A stretch of 64,000 nucleotides of DNA, taken from NCBI GenBank assembly GCA_013215565.1, contig JABSQV010000017.1, forward strand, positions 1 to 64,000, written 5' to 3'. The notes under the pieces were generated by a model. The model was not told the origin of the DNA. It saw nothing but the letters and a program-made list of their open reading frames with translations, and ran no database searches. Below are positions 22,575 through 33,582 of the stretch, in pieces. Within the stretch, counting starts at the first letter, position 1. Each line of letters starts with the position of its first letter. The stretch comes from Myxococcales bacterium (GTDB taxonomy: Bacteria; Myxococcota_A; UBA9160; SZUA-336). Both the position numbers and the translations under genes were made by a program.

Positions 22575-23033
22575 CTAATCCGATTCCGCCTCCTCGACGA
22601 CTCGGAAGAGCTCGTCGACCGATTCCAGTTCCTGAAGCCGCTCCCGAAACTCAGTCTCGGAGAGCAGGCGCGAGAGCTTCGCCAGGGTCAAGAGGTGCGC
22701 ACTGCCCTCTCGACCCGGCGCTACCATCAGGAAGAAGAGGTGCGCCTGCTTTCCGTCCACGGAGTCGAAGTCGATCCCGGCTCCGCTTCGGCCGAAATTG
22801 GCAACGAGGCGGTCGAGCGACTCGATGCGGGCGTGGGGAATCGCGATCCCGTCACCCATTCCGGTGGTGCCGAGCTTCTCGCGCTCGAGCAGGAGACCCA
22901 GGAGTTCCTGCGGATCGAGACCGCCAGTGTGACTAGCCAGCCCAACGGCGAGTTCCTGGAGCGCATCCTTCTTCGTCTTCGCCTGCATCTCGACGATGCA
23001 GGCCTTCCGAACCAGGATGTCCGTCAGCTTCAT
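22575..23033 (-). CDS. ptsN: PTS EIIA-Ntr-like protein
   Basis: EREKLGTTGMGDGIAIPHARIESLDRLVANFGRSGAGIDFDSVDGKQAHLFFLMVAP. Confidence 0.94.
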   Translation of the reverse strand: MKLTDILVRKACIVEMQAKTKKDALQELAVGLASHTGGLDPQELLGLLLEREKLGTTGMGDGIAIPHARIESLDRLVANFGRSGAGIDFDSVDGKQAHLFFLMVAPGREGSAHLLTLAKLSRLLSETEFRERLQELESVDELFRVVEEAESD

Positions 23034-23063
23034 CCCCCTACCCCCCCCAACCGCGCGCGCAGT

Positions 23064-24608
23064 CTAGCCAATCTCGCGCCGAAGCGTCGAAGAGAGGATC
23101 CGGAGCGCCTCGCGGTACTTCGTCACAGTCCTTCGGGCGATGCTGATGTCCCGAGTGCGCAGGATTTCGGAGATCTTCTGATCCGACAGGGGCCTACTCG
23201 CGTCCTCGGCACTGATGATCCCCCGGATCTTCGCCTTCACGCTCTCCGAGGCAATCGAGTCTCCACTCGCGGTCTGGATGCTCGAATTGAAGAAGAACTT
23301 GAGTTCGTACAGGCCGTGTGGTGTCTGCACGTACTTGGCAGTGGTCACGCGGCTCACTGTCGACTCGTGCATTCCGATGTCGTCCGCCACGTCCCGCAGA
23401 TTCAAGGGTCGAAGATGTTCGACACCGCTGTCGAAGAACTCGCGCTGAAAACGGAGAATCGACTCCATGACCCTGACGATGGTGCGCTGTCGCTGCTGGA
23501 TCGATTTGATCAGCCAGACCGCACTGCGGAGCTTGCCGCGCACGTACGCCCTCGTCTCCTTCGACCCGTCTCCGTCATCGTCCCGACGCTGCAATACCTG
23601 CCGATAGGCGTTGCTCACCCTCAATCTCGGCAGGCCATCCTCGTTGAGCACCACGTGGTACTCGTCTCCGATTCTCAGAACGAAGATATCCGGGGTGATG
23701 TAGATGGGTTCTTCTTCTGCGAAGGGACGCCCGGGCCGGGGCTCGAGGGTCGCGAGGTCGCGCGCCGCGCGCGCAACCTCCCCGATCGTCGTATCTTCGA
23801 GCCTGCTGATCCCGGCGTAGTCCTTGCGCTTGAGCCGTTCGAGATGGTCGCGTGCGAGCCGGCGCAGGAGCGGGTCCTCGATTTCGGCCACCTCGATCTG
23901 AATCAGCAAACACTCTGAGAGCGTACGGGCGCCGACACCGACCGGATCGAACCGCTGCAGCCGGAGCAGGACCTTCTCTGCCAGATCCGGCTCGGTCCCG
24001 GCCGCCTCCGCAATCAACTCGATCTTCTCTTCGAGGAAACCGTCCGCGTTGAGGTTCCCGATGCAAAGCGTCGCAACTCGTTTCTCGAGACTGGACATCT
24101 CGCTAAAACCGAGCTGCCAGAGCAGATGATCCGCCAGCGACTCGCCCGCTGTGAGATTGTCTTCCAGGCTCGGACGATCGTCATCGGGCCGTCCCAGACT
24201 GGTCTGCGGACGGGACTCCATGTACGAATCCCAGTCCACGTCCGCCACCATTTCGTCCGTGCTCGACACGGCCGCGTCGGCAGAATCCGCCGAAGCGAGC
24301 GAGTCGGCCGCACCCTCGGCATCGACCGCGATCGCCCCGTCTTCGTCATTGGAACTCTGCTCCGGCTCGCCCTGGGCCTCGGCCTGATCGCCCGGAAGGT
24401 CGGCGTCGGAGGCTTCCGCATCCTTGGAGGAAGGCTCCTCGTCGCCCTCGCTCACCTCTTCGAGTACCGGATTCTCGACCAGTTCTCGAGAGACCTCTTC
24501 GACCAGCTCCTGCCTCGATAGCTGGAGTAGCTTGATCGCCTGCTGAAGCTGCGGCGTCATGACCAGCTGCTGAGTGAGCCTGAGTTGCTGTCTGAGTTCG
24601 ATCGCCAT
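23064..24608 (-). CDS. rpoN: RNA polymerase sigma-54 factor
   Basis: LRQQLRLTQQLVMTPQLQQAIKLLQLSRQEL; FDSGVEHLRPLNLRDVADDIGMHESTVSRVTTAKYVQTPHGLYELKFFF; RpoN box ARRTVTKYRE. Confidence 0.97.
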   Translation of the reverse strand: MAIELRQQLRLTQQLVMTPQLQQAIKLLQLSRQELVEEVSRELVENPVLEEVSEGDEEPSSKDAEASDADLPGDQAEAQGEPEQSSNDEDGAIAVDAEGAADSLASADSADAAVSSTDEMVADVDWDSYMESRPQTSLGRPDDDRPSLEDNLTAGESLADHLLWQLGFSEMSSLEKRVATLCIGNLNADGFLEEKIELIAEAAGTEPDLAEKVLLRLQRFDPVGVGARTLSECLLIQIEVAEIEDPLLRRLARDHLERLKRKDYAGISRLEDTTIGEVARAARDLATLEPRPGRPFAEEEPIYITPDIFVLRIGDEYHVVLNEDGLPRLRVSNAYRQVLQRRDDDGDGSKETRAYVRGKLRSAVWLIKSIQQRQRTIVRVMESILRFQREFFDSGVEHLRPLNLRDVADDIGMHESTVSRVTTAKYVQTPHGLYELKFFFNSSIQTASGDSIASESVKAKIRGIISAEDASRPLSDQKISEILRTRDISIARRTVTKYREALRILSSTLRREIG

Positions 24609-24659
24609 GACTCAGTTAACCTTCGGAGGACCTGGTACGCATCTGAAATACATCCCGTC

Positions 24660-25385
24660 TCAGAGCCGGAAGTCCTGCCCTAGATAGATCTCTCGAACCG
24701 TCGGGTCCTTGGTGATCTCGGCCGGATCTCCCTCTCGGATGATTCGGCCGTCCTTGATGATGTAGGCGCGGTCGCAGATCGAGAGCGTCTCGCGCACGTT
24801 GTGATCCGTGATCACAATCCCGATCCCGCGCTCGCGGAGCTGCGTGATGATCTTCTGAATGTCCATCACCGCGATCGGATCGATGCCCGAAAAGGGCTCG
24901 TCCAGCAGCATGAAGCGTGGATTCAGCACGAGGGCCCGCGTAATCTCGACGCGCCTGCGCTCCCCACCCGAGAGTGTGGCGGCCGGCTGCCTCGCGCGGT
25001 CCTCCAGATCGAGCTCTCGGAGCAGATAGCTCAGCCGCTCTCGCCGCTCGCGCCGACGCAAGGGGAGCGTTTGGAGGATCGCCAGAATGTTCTCCTCGAC
25101 GCTGAGCTTCCGAAAGATGGAGGGCTCCTGCGGGAGGTAGGTGATGCCTCGCCTCGCCCTCTGATACATCGGCAGGTGGGTGATCTCCTCGTCCCCCAGA
25201 AATACCCTCCCGGCCGTAGGCCGGATGCGTCCGACAATCAGGTTGAAGGTGGTGGTCTTTCCCGCCCCGTTCGGGCCGAGCAGGCCGACGATCTCGCCGG
25301 GCGCGAGCGCCAGCTCGATGTCCCGAACCGCCTCCTTGGACCCGAAACTCTTGGCCAGGCCCTGAGCATGCAGCGTGGCACTCAT
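24660..25385 (-). CDS. lptB: LPS export ABC transporter ATP-binding protein
   Basis: GLLGPNGAGKTTTFNLIVG; MYQRARRGITYLPQEPSIFRKLSVEENI; LSGGERRRVEITRAL; start at ATG 25385 within longer ORF. Confidence 0.96.
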   Translation of the reverse strand: MSATLHAQGLAKSFGSKEAVRDIELALAPGEIVGLLGPNGAGKTTTFNLIVGRIRPTAGRVFLGDEEITHLPMYQRARRGITYLPQEPSIFRKLSVEENILAILQTLPLRRRERRERLSYLLRELDLEDRARQPAATLSGGERRRVEITRALVLNPRFMLLDEPFSGIDPIAVMDIQKIITQLRERGIGIVITDHNVRETLSICDRAYIIKDGRIIREGDPAEITKDPTVREIYLGQDFRL

Positions 25386-25966
25386 CGGCTCGGCTCCGCG
25401 ACGGGAGGGAGCGCCACCGCTTCCTCCGCCGCTTTCGCCTGTTCGTTCTCGGGCCGCATCCGAACCCGTGCTCCTCCGAGCACCCGGACGATGTTGTTGC
25501 GCAGGTCGAACTCGATCCGCTTGCCTTCGATGACGTCCTCGCCCCGGCGCAGCACCGCCCAGCCGCCCCCGGCCGTGCAAACGGCCTCACCCTCAGCGCG
25601 GTCGAACACCATCTCGGTGCAGGCCACGTCGGTCTCTGCCTGCCGGATTCGAACCTCTCCCCGGGCGTGGATCGAAGCGGGCCCACCGGTGCGATCCCGG
25701 GCATAAACCACCTCCAGCCAGTCGCAGGTCAGCCGCAGGTCTTCCTGCAACACCTCGACGTTGTGGAGGAAGATCACACGCTCCTCAGCGCCCTCCGCCG
25801 CAGCCTCGAGTTCATCGGAGCGAATCTTCATCGGGGCGTCGGAAGCGAGCGAGATTCCCAGTACGCGAGCGTGGCGCGGCTCGTCCGGAACCGCTTCCTG
25901 GGCCGGCACAAGCGCCCCGGCTGCGAGCAAGGCCCAAGCGAGCGTCAAGACCGGCCCCACGCTCAC
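25382..25966 (-). CDS. lptA: LptA/OstA-family LPS transport periplasmic protein
   Basis: PMKIRSDELEAAAEGAEERVIFLHNVEVLQEDLRLTCDWLEVVY...; position next to lptB. Confidence 0.85.
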   Translation of the reverse strand: MSVGPVLTLAWALLAAGALVPAQEAVPDEPRHARVLGISLASDAPMKIRSDELEAAAEGAEERVIFLHNVEVLQEDLRLTCDWLEVVYARDRTGGPASIHARGEVRIRQAETDVACTEMVFDRAEGEAVCTAGGGWAVLRRGEDVIEGKRIEFDLRNNIVRVLGGARVRMRPENEQAKAAEEAVALPPVAEPSR

Positions 25967-26559
25967 GGACCCGTCTCCGCTCCGGAGAGGATGTCGGCGT
26001 CGACTGACCCCAGCAGCCGCAGCCTGCGCGTCCGGAGGTCGAGTTCCAGGCCCTGCCCGCGGACTACGGTCCGCGCGCCCACCAGACGCGCGGGGCGGTC
26101 GGTCCAGAGCCGTTCCCGTTCCCGCTGATAGCGCAGCTCCGATGTGTAGAAGCGCTCCCGGCTTCCGAGCGAGCCCTCGACGCGCCCCGAAAGCACGAAG
26201 TCGTCGGAAGCCAGATCGACCTCCGCACGCTCCGCCTTGACTTCGACAGGGCCGCGTCCGGGCTCCTCGAAACGGATCCGAACCTCCCAGAGCCGCGCAT
26301 GGCCGGTCACCGAGTCGACCTCGGCGGTCTCCGCGCGCACCTCCACTTCGTGATTCGCTGCTCGATAGCCGTCGAAATCCACCCCGTAGAGGACCGCAGG
26401 CGGCGCCTGCGCCCCGGACGAACTGCCGCTCATGAGCGGGGGGAGTTCGCTGCCACAGGAAGCGGCCCCGAGTACCGCCAGAGGCAGGATCCTGCGCCTC
26501 CAGCTAGAGCTCGCCAACCAGCTTCTCCTCATCCAGGCTGTAACCAGAGTTGCACGCAA
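25963..26559 (-). CDS. lptC: LptC-like LPS export protein
   Basis: GVDFDGYRAANHEVEVRAETAEVDSVTGHARLWEVRIRFEEPGRGPVEVKAERAEVDLASDDFVLSGRVEG; position upstream of lptA. Confidence 0.78.
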   Translation of the reverse strand: MRATLVTAWMRRSWLASSSWRRRILPLAVLGAASCGSELPPLMSGSSSGAQAPPAVLYGVDFDGYRAANHEVEVRAETAEVDSVTGHARLWEVRIRFEEPGRGPVEVKAERAEVDLASDDFVLSGRVEGSLGSRERFYTSELRYQRERERLWTDRPARLVGARTVVRGQGLELDLRTRRLRLLGSVDADILSGAETGP

Positions 26560-26630
26560 AAATCATACCTTCTTGCCCCGTCGAGGACTAGGTCCCGGAA
26601 GCGGACGTTGTCGGGCACGCGGAGCGAGGC

Positions 26631-26921
26631 CTAGGGTACCGCGGGAGCCGGAGCTTCGTCGGGCGCGGGCGGAGGCCCGTCATCCGCACGAACCGCTTCC
26701 GCGCCAAAAATCGTCCGAAACGGCTCCTTCTGGCCGAGCCACCAGGCCGGGAAGAAGATCAGTCGGTCGAGCAGCCAGCCCACGGGGTGCAGGACGTACG
26801 CCGCGATCCGGACCGGATGGCCCGCATCCTCGGGCCGATATTCATCGGCGCTTGCAGCCAGCGGTCCGGACAGCGAAACCACGACCGCTGCAATTCCGAC
26901 GATCCACGCGATGCGATTCAT
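26631..26921 (-). CDS. Small predicted secreted/periplasmic protein of unknown function
   Basis: 96 aa, Sec-type signal MNRIAWIVGIAAVVVSLSGPLAASA-DEY, then HPVRIAAYVLHPVGWLLDRLIFFPAWWLGQKEPFRTIFG. Confidence 0.7.
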   Translation of the reverse strand: MNRIAWIVGIAAVVVSLSGPLAASADEYRPEDAGHPVRIAAYVLHPVGWLLDRLIFFPAWWLGQKEPFRTIFGAEAVRADDGPPPAPDEAPAPAVP

Positions 26922-27138
26922 GACGTCCTCGCTTATCGGCGCGTCCTCGGAACTTCATGCGCGCGCCCCGCAGAGTATCTTGCCGCAGAGTTCCTGCCGG
27001 CGACAGTTGCGGACGGGCCCTGCGGGGCCTGGCCGGCACAGCTGTCGTCTCACGGACACGGATCCGAAGCAGTGTCGTACAGCGCGCGCCCCCGGGCCCG
27101 CCAGAGCCGGCAGGCTGGATACGTGCAAGGGGCAGGTC

Positions 27139-27215
27139 TGGTGACCCAGGCAGGATTCGAACCTGCGACTTCTTGCTCCGGAGGCAAGCGCTCTATCCAA
27201 CTGAGCTACTGGGCC
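27139..27215 (-). tRNA. tRNA-Arg(CCG), CCA encoded
   Basis: Full cloverleaf: GGCCCAG/CTGGGTC acceptor, CTTGC-CTCCGGA-GCAAG anticodon arm, GCAGG-TTCGAAT-CCTGC T arm, A-CCA. Confidence 0.97.
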
Positions 27216-27219
27216 GGCG

Positions 27220-27294
27220 TGGTGGGCGATACTGGGTTCGAACCAGTGACTTCTACCGTGTGAAGGTAGCACTCTACCGCTGAGTTAATCGCCC
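27220..27294 (-). tRNA. tRNA-Val(CAC), CCA encoded
   Basis: GGGCGAT/ATCGCCC acceptor, CTACC-TTCACAC-GGTAG anticodon arm, ACTGG-TTCGAAC-CCAGT T arm, A-CCA. Confidence 0.97.
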
Positions 27295-27304
27295 GCCCGA
27301 CCTG

Positions 27305-27333
27305 CTTATAGGGGAGGCACTCCGGGACTTCAA
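27305..27333 (-). promoter_or_regulatory. Sigma-70-like promoter of the tRNA-Val/tRNA-Arg unit (TTGAAG-N17-TATAAG)
   Basis: -35 at 27328-27333, -10 at 27305-27310, 17-bp spacer, 10 bp before the tRNA-Val 5' end. Confidence 0.75.
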
Positions 27334-27354
27334 CCACTGGCCGGGGACCCCTCG

Positions 27355-29536
<2,182 letters not shown>

Positions 29537-29540
<4 letters not shown>

Positions 29541-30019
29541 GACCCCGCCCCCAGGGGCTCGGGCTTCTGTGCCTCATGCGGGTGCTCGGGCCCGGCGTAA
29601 ACGCGCAGCTTCATCAGCAACTTTCGGCCGAGTCGGGTCTTCGGAAGCATGCCTCGCACCGCACGCTCGACCACGCGCTCCGGATGCGTCTCGAGCAGCC
29701 GGCCCGCCGTCACCGACCGGAGTCCGCCGGGGTAGCCGCTGTGCCGGTGGTATACCTTGTCTTCGCGCTTCTTCCCGGTCAGTGCCACTTCGCGGGCGTT
29801 GATCACGATCACGAAGTCCCCGGTATCGGCGTGCGGCGTAAAGATCGGCTTGTGCTTGCCCCGGAGCACCGTCGCGATCCGGCTCGCCATCCGCCCCAAG
29901 ATCTGGCCGCGCGCATCCACCACGTACCAGCGGCGGTCGGCATCCTCGGTTCGGATGCTGCGCGTAGACGCCACGCGCGAGAGCGCGGCTCGGGGTCGGG
30001 CGGTTTCGGCGAGGGACAT
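29537..30019 (-). CDS. rplM: 50S ribosomal protein L13
   Basis: [72 protein letters not shown]; start ATG 30019. Confidence 0.97.
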
Positions 30020-30052
30020 CGGGCCTCCGTGAACCTGGAAGGCGCGCGGGAC

Positions 30053-30081
30053 TTCATAGCCGATCGCTCCGCGGGGGTCAA
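30053..30081 (-). promoter_or_regulatory. Sigma-70-like promoter upstream of rplM-rpsI (TTGACC-N17-TATGAA)
   Basis: -35 at 30076-30081 and -10 at 30053-30058 with 17-bp spacer, between the truA stop and rplM start. Confidence 0.65.
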
Positions 30082-30120
30082 TCACGGCCGAGGCCCGAAG
30101 CACGCGGCCCTGCTCGGGAA

Positions 30121-30882
30121 TCATGCCGTGCGGCCGGAATCCGGGTAGACCACGCGCTCGAGACACAGGCCGTGAGGAGGAGCCGTGGGGCCGGCCCGCG
30201 CGCGATCCCGGGACTTCAGGATCTCGGGCAGTTCGTCTGCCGCCAGCCGCCCCTGCCCGACGGCGACCAGGGTACCGACGAGATTCCGCACCATGTAGCG
30301 CAGGAAGCCGCGACTCTCGGCCCGAATGCGCAACTCGTCGGCTTCGCGGTCCACGCGCAGCAGTCCGAGGGTACGACGGGTCTCTTCGTCAGGCGGAGGC
30401 CCGCCCGGGGCCCCGCGAAAGGCCCGAAAATCGTGCTGCCCGACGAGGTGGCCGGCGGCCCGCGCCATCTCGCTCTCGCGGAGCCGGCCCGGCACGTGCC
30501 AGCAGACGCGGCGCCGGAGCGGGCTCGGGGTGGCGCGCGCCAGAATCCGATAGAGATAGACCTTTGCAACCGCATCTCGGCGCGGGTCGAAGTCCGGTTC
30601 CGCGGGCGAGACCTCGAGCACGCGCAGGTCGTCGGGAAGCAGCGCGTTCAGGGCCCTCCGGACCCGGCCCGGCGCGAGCCGGCCGGCGTAATCGATCACG
30701 GCCACCTGCCCGCGCGCGTGGACGCCGGCATCGGTGCGCCCGGCGCCCTGCATGCGGCGCGGCTCGCCCGCGAGTTTCTCGAACGCCGTCTCCAGTTCGC
30801 CTTGAACGCTGCGACCCCGGCTCTGGACCTGCCAGCCCTGAAAGTCGCTTCCGTCGTACTCCAGCGTCAGTCGCAGCCGCAC
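30121..30882 (-). CDS. truA: tRNA pseudouridine(38-40) synthase, GTG start
   Basis: [73 protein letters not shown] 30882. Confidence 0.95.
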   Translation of the reverse strand: MRLRLTLEYDGSDFQGWQVQSRGRSVQGELETAFEKLAGEPRRMQGAGRTDAGVHARGQVAVIDYAGRLAPGRVRRALNALLPDDLRVLEVSPAEPDFDPRRDAVAKVYLYRILARATPSPLRRRVCWHVPGRLRESEMARAAGHLVGQHDFRAFRGAPGGPPPDEETRRTLGLLRVDREADELRIRAESRGFLRYMVRNLVGTLVAVGQGRLAADELPEILKSRDRARAGPTAPPHGLCLERVVYPDSGRTA

Positions 30883-31904
30883 AACGCTTCCGCGGCCTCG
30901 ACCGCCGCCAGGGCGGCCCCGCGACGCAAGTTGTCGAGCGCGATCACGAAGGCGAGGCAGTTGCTCCGCTCCGGATCCGCCCGCACGCGGCCCACCCAGA
31001 CAGAGTCGGTCCCGGTGACGCGACGCAGCGTCGGCAGTACTGCTTCCGGGAGCGGCTCGATTCCGGCGGCCTTGGCCCAGAGATCGTGCGCGCGGGCCGG
31101 CCCGAGGGCCTCGGAAAAGCGCGCATGAACACACCCGAGCACGCCCGAAAAGGCCGGAACGCGCACGCGCGTAGACTCGATCGGGAGGCCGGGAGCGGCC
31201 AACAGGCGCCGGAGCACATGCCGTAGCCGGCGTTCGCCCGAAGTTTCGCCGGCCTCGAGCAAGCCCCCGACCTCGGGAACGCAGTCGAAGGCCAGCGGTT
31301 CTGGAAAGACCCGGGCCTCGCCCGGCTCCCCCGTCATGTCTCCGAGCAGCTTGAGCGTCTGCTCGGAGAGTTCGGTCACGCCCCGACGGCCGGCCCCCGA
31401 AGCCGACTCGAGCGACACCACGGTGAGCCGTTCCAGCGGGGTCTGGTCCGCCAGTGGGCGCAGCGCAAGCCCCAGCCCGGCCGCGATCCCGCGCGGAATC
31501 GCGATCGAACGAGCCTCCGGATCTCTTGCCAGCGGCCAGAGCGGTGTCTCGGGGTCCAACTCCAGGCTGCCGCTCAGGTCGACGAGCGCCGCGCCACTCT
31601 CGCGAATCGCGGGCAGGAGCGGCTCGAGTGCTCCGGGGGCCGCGCAGAACACCAGGTCCGAATCGGCGATGCGCGAAGCATCCGTCGGCTCCGCCACGAC
31701 CTCGCTGCCCCGGAACTCGAGCCCGGCCGGCGCCCCGAAATCGCCACTGTCGTCGCTCGAGCCGAAGCAGCGGAGTTCGCCAACCGGAAACTCCCGCTCC
31801 CCGAGAATCTGGAGCAGTTCTTCTCCGACGAGCCCGGTCGCACCCAGCACCGTCACGCGCAAGTCAGCAGGCCTCACGCGGGCACCTTCCGGACTCGAAC
31901 GCAA
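30867..31904 (-). CDS. Aspartate-semialdehyde dehydrogenase homologue lacking catalytic residues (Usg-1-like)
   Basis: VTVLGATGLVGEELLQILGEREFPVGELRCFGS...SLESASGAGRRGVTELSEQTLKLLG...DNLRRGAALAAVEAAE; catalytic NPNC region reads IAIPRGIAAGLGLALRPL. Confidence 0.88.
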   Translation of the reverse strand: MRSSPEGARVRPADLRVTVLGATGLVGEELLQILGEREFPVGELRCFGSSDDSGDFGAPAGLEFRGSEVVAEPTDASRIADSDLVFCAAPGALEPLLPAIRESGAALVDLSGSLELDPETPLWPLARDPEARSIAIPRGIAAGLGLALRPLADQTPLERLTVVSLESASGAGRRGVTELSEQTLKLLGDMTGEPGEARVFPEPLAFDCVPEVGGLLEAGETSGERRLRHVLRRLLAAPGLPIESTRVRVPAFSGVLGCVHARFSEALGPARAHDLWAKAAGIEPLPEAVLPTLRRVTGTDSVWVGRVRADPERSNCLAFVIALDNLRRGAALAAVEAAEALCGCD

Positions 31905-32034
31905 CCCATGCGATCCGGCCCCGCTCGAATTCTACGTCGGGAGCCACGGCGGACAGCAGCCGGGCCGCCTCCTCGGTGACCCCGGGTCCGATCGCGTCAC
32001 CAGGCAGCGGCAGAGCAGCCGGCAAGGCGACGCC

Positions 32035-33582
32035 TCAGACTCCGCGAAGCTGAGAGGCTCCGGCGTCCTCGCGGCGAGCCAGTTTGTTCAGCGCGTGGAT
32101 GTAGGCCTTCGCACTCGCGATCAGGATGTCGGTGTCGGCTCCCTTGCCGATCACGCGCGCCTCGTCTTCTTCGAGCGTCACCGAGACCTCTCCCTGGGCA
32201 TCGATACCGCTGGTGATCGCGTTCACGTGGTAACGCAGCAGCCGAGGGTTGCGCCCCGAGAGTTCCCGAATCGCCTGGAACACCGCATCCACCGGGCCAT
32301 CTCCGACTCGCGCGAGCTTGCTGACCTCGTCGCCCACCTGGAGTTCCACCGTCGCGCTCGGCGTCGCCAGGGTCCCGCAAACGACCGATAGATTCACCAG
32401 CTTGAAGCGCTGATCGACCTGGAGCAACTGATCCGTGATCAGCGCCTCGATGTCTTCGTTGTAGACCGTCTTCTTGGCGTCCGCGAGACTCTTGAAGCCC
32501 TGGAAGGCCCTTTCGAAATCGATCTTCTCGGTGTCGAAGCCCAACTCCCGAATCCGGTCCGCGAACGCGTGGCGCCCGGAGTGCTTGCCGAGCACCAGTT
32601 CCGTGGCTCCGCGCCCGACCGATTCCGGCGTCATGATCTCGTAGGTGAGCTTGTTCTGGAGCATGCCGTGTTGGTGAATCCCGGCCTCGTGCGCAAAAGC
32701 GTTGTCCCCGACGATCGCCTTGTTCGGCGGCACGTTGATCCCGATAACCTGTTGCAACATCCGGCTCGCGGGATAGATCTCGCGTGCCTCGATCCGCGTG
32801 TCGCAGCCTTCGTAGAACTCCGGTCGCGTGCGGAGTGCCATCACTACCTCTTCCATCGCGGTGTTGCCAGCGCGTTCCCCGATGCCGTTCAGCGTGCACT
32901 CGACCTGCCGCGCGCCGGAACGGATGGCCGCCAGCGAATTGGCAACCGCGAGCCCGAGATCGTCGTGACAGTGCACGGAGAGCCGCGCCGCATCGATACC
33001 GGGCACCTGCGCACGCAGGTAGGCGATCAGGTCCGCGTACTCCTGGGGTGTGGTGTAGCCGACGGTGTCGGGAATGTTCAGCGTCGACGCGCCCGCTTCG
33101 AGCGCGCGGCGGCAGACCTGGACCAGGAATTCCCAGTCGGAGCGGGTGGCATCTTCGGGAGAAAACTCGATGTCCTCGGTATAGCCCCGCGCCCGCTCGA
33201 CTCCGCGCGAAACCTCCTCGAGCACGCGGTCGGGTCCCATGCCGAGCTTGTCCCGCATATGGATCTCGGAGGTCGCGATGAATACGTGGATGCGCCCGCG
33301 CTCCGCGTCGCGCAGCGCTTCGGCCGCGCGGTCGATGTCGTCGTTCTGGGTGCGCGCGAGACCACAGATGACAGGCCCGTGGACCTCGCGCGCCACCGCC
33401 CGTACGGCTTCGAAGTCGCCCTGAGAAGCGATCGGAAAGCCCGCCTCGATCACGTCGACGCCAAGCTTCGCAAGTTGACGCGCGAGGATGAGCTTCTCTT
33501 CGATGTTCATGCTGCAACCGGGCGCCTGCTCGCCATCCCGAAGCGTGGTGTCGAAGATCAATACTCTAGAGTCGTCTCGCAT
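32035..33582 (-). CDS. leuA: 2-isopropylmalate synthase
   Basis: LIFDTTLRDGEQAPGCSMNIEEKLILARQLAKLGVDVIEAGFP; SVHCHDDLGLAVANSLAAIRSGARQVECTLNGIGERAGN; C-terminal LeuA regulatory domain. Confidence 0.97.
   Translation of the reverse strand: MRDDSRVLIFDTTLRDGEQAPGCSMNIEEKLILARQLAKLGVDVIEAGFPIASQGDFEAVRAVAREVHGPVICGLARTQNDDIDRAAEALRDAERGRIHVFIATSEIHMRDKLGMGPDRVLEEVSRGVERARGYTEDIEFSPEDATRSDWEFLVQVCRRALEAGASTLNIPDTVGYTTPQEYADLIAYLRAQVPGIDAARLSVHCHDDLGLAVANSLAAIRSGARQVECTLNGIGERAGNTAMEEVVMALRTRPEFYEGCDTRIEAREIYPASRMLQQVIGINVPPNKAIVGDNAFAHEAGIHQHGMLQNKLTYEIMTPESVGRGATELVLGKHSGRHAFADRIRELGFDTEKIDFERAFQGFKSLADAKKTVYNEDIEALITDQLLQVDQRFKLVNLSVVCGTLATPSATVELQVGDEVSKLARVGDGPVDAVFQAIRELSGRNPRLLRYHVNAITSGIDAQGEVSVTLEEDEARVIGKGADTDILIASAKAYIHALNKLARREDAGASQLRGV

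Noticed and set aside
26787-27263. ORFs with QAGFEPATSCSGGKRSIQLSYWAG / GDTGFEPVTSTV
   Set aside because: Antisense translation of the two tRNA genes.
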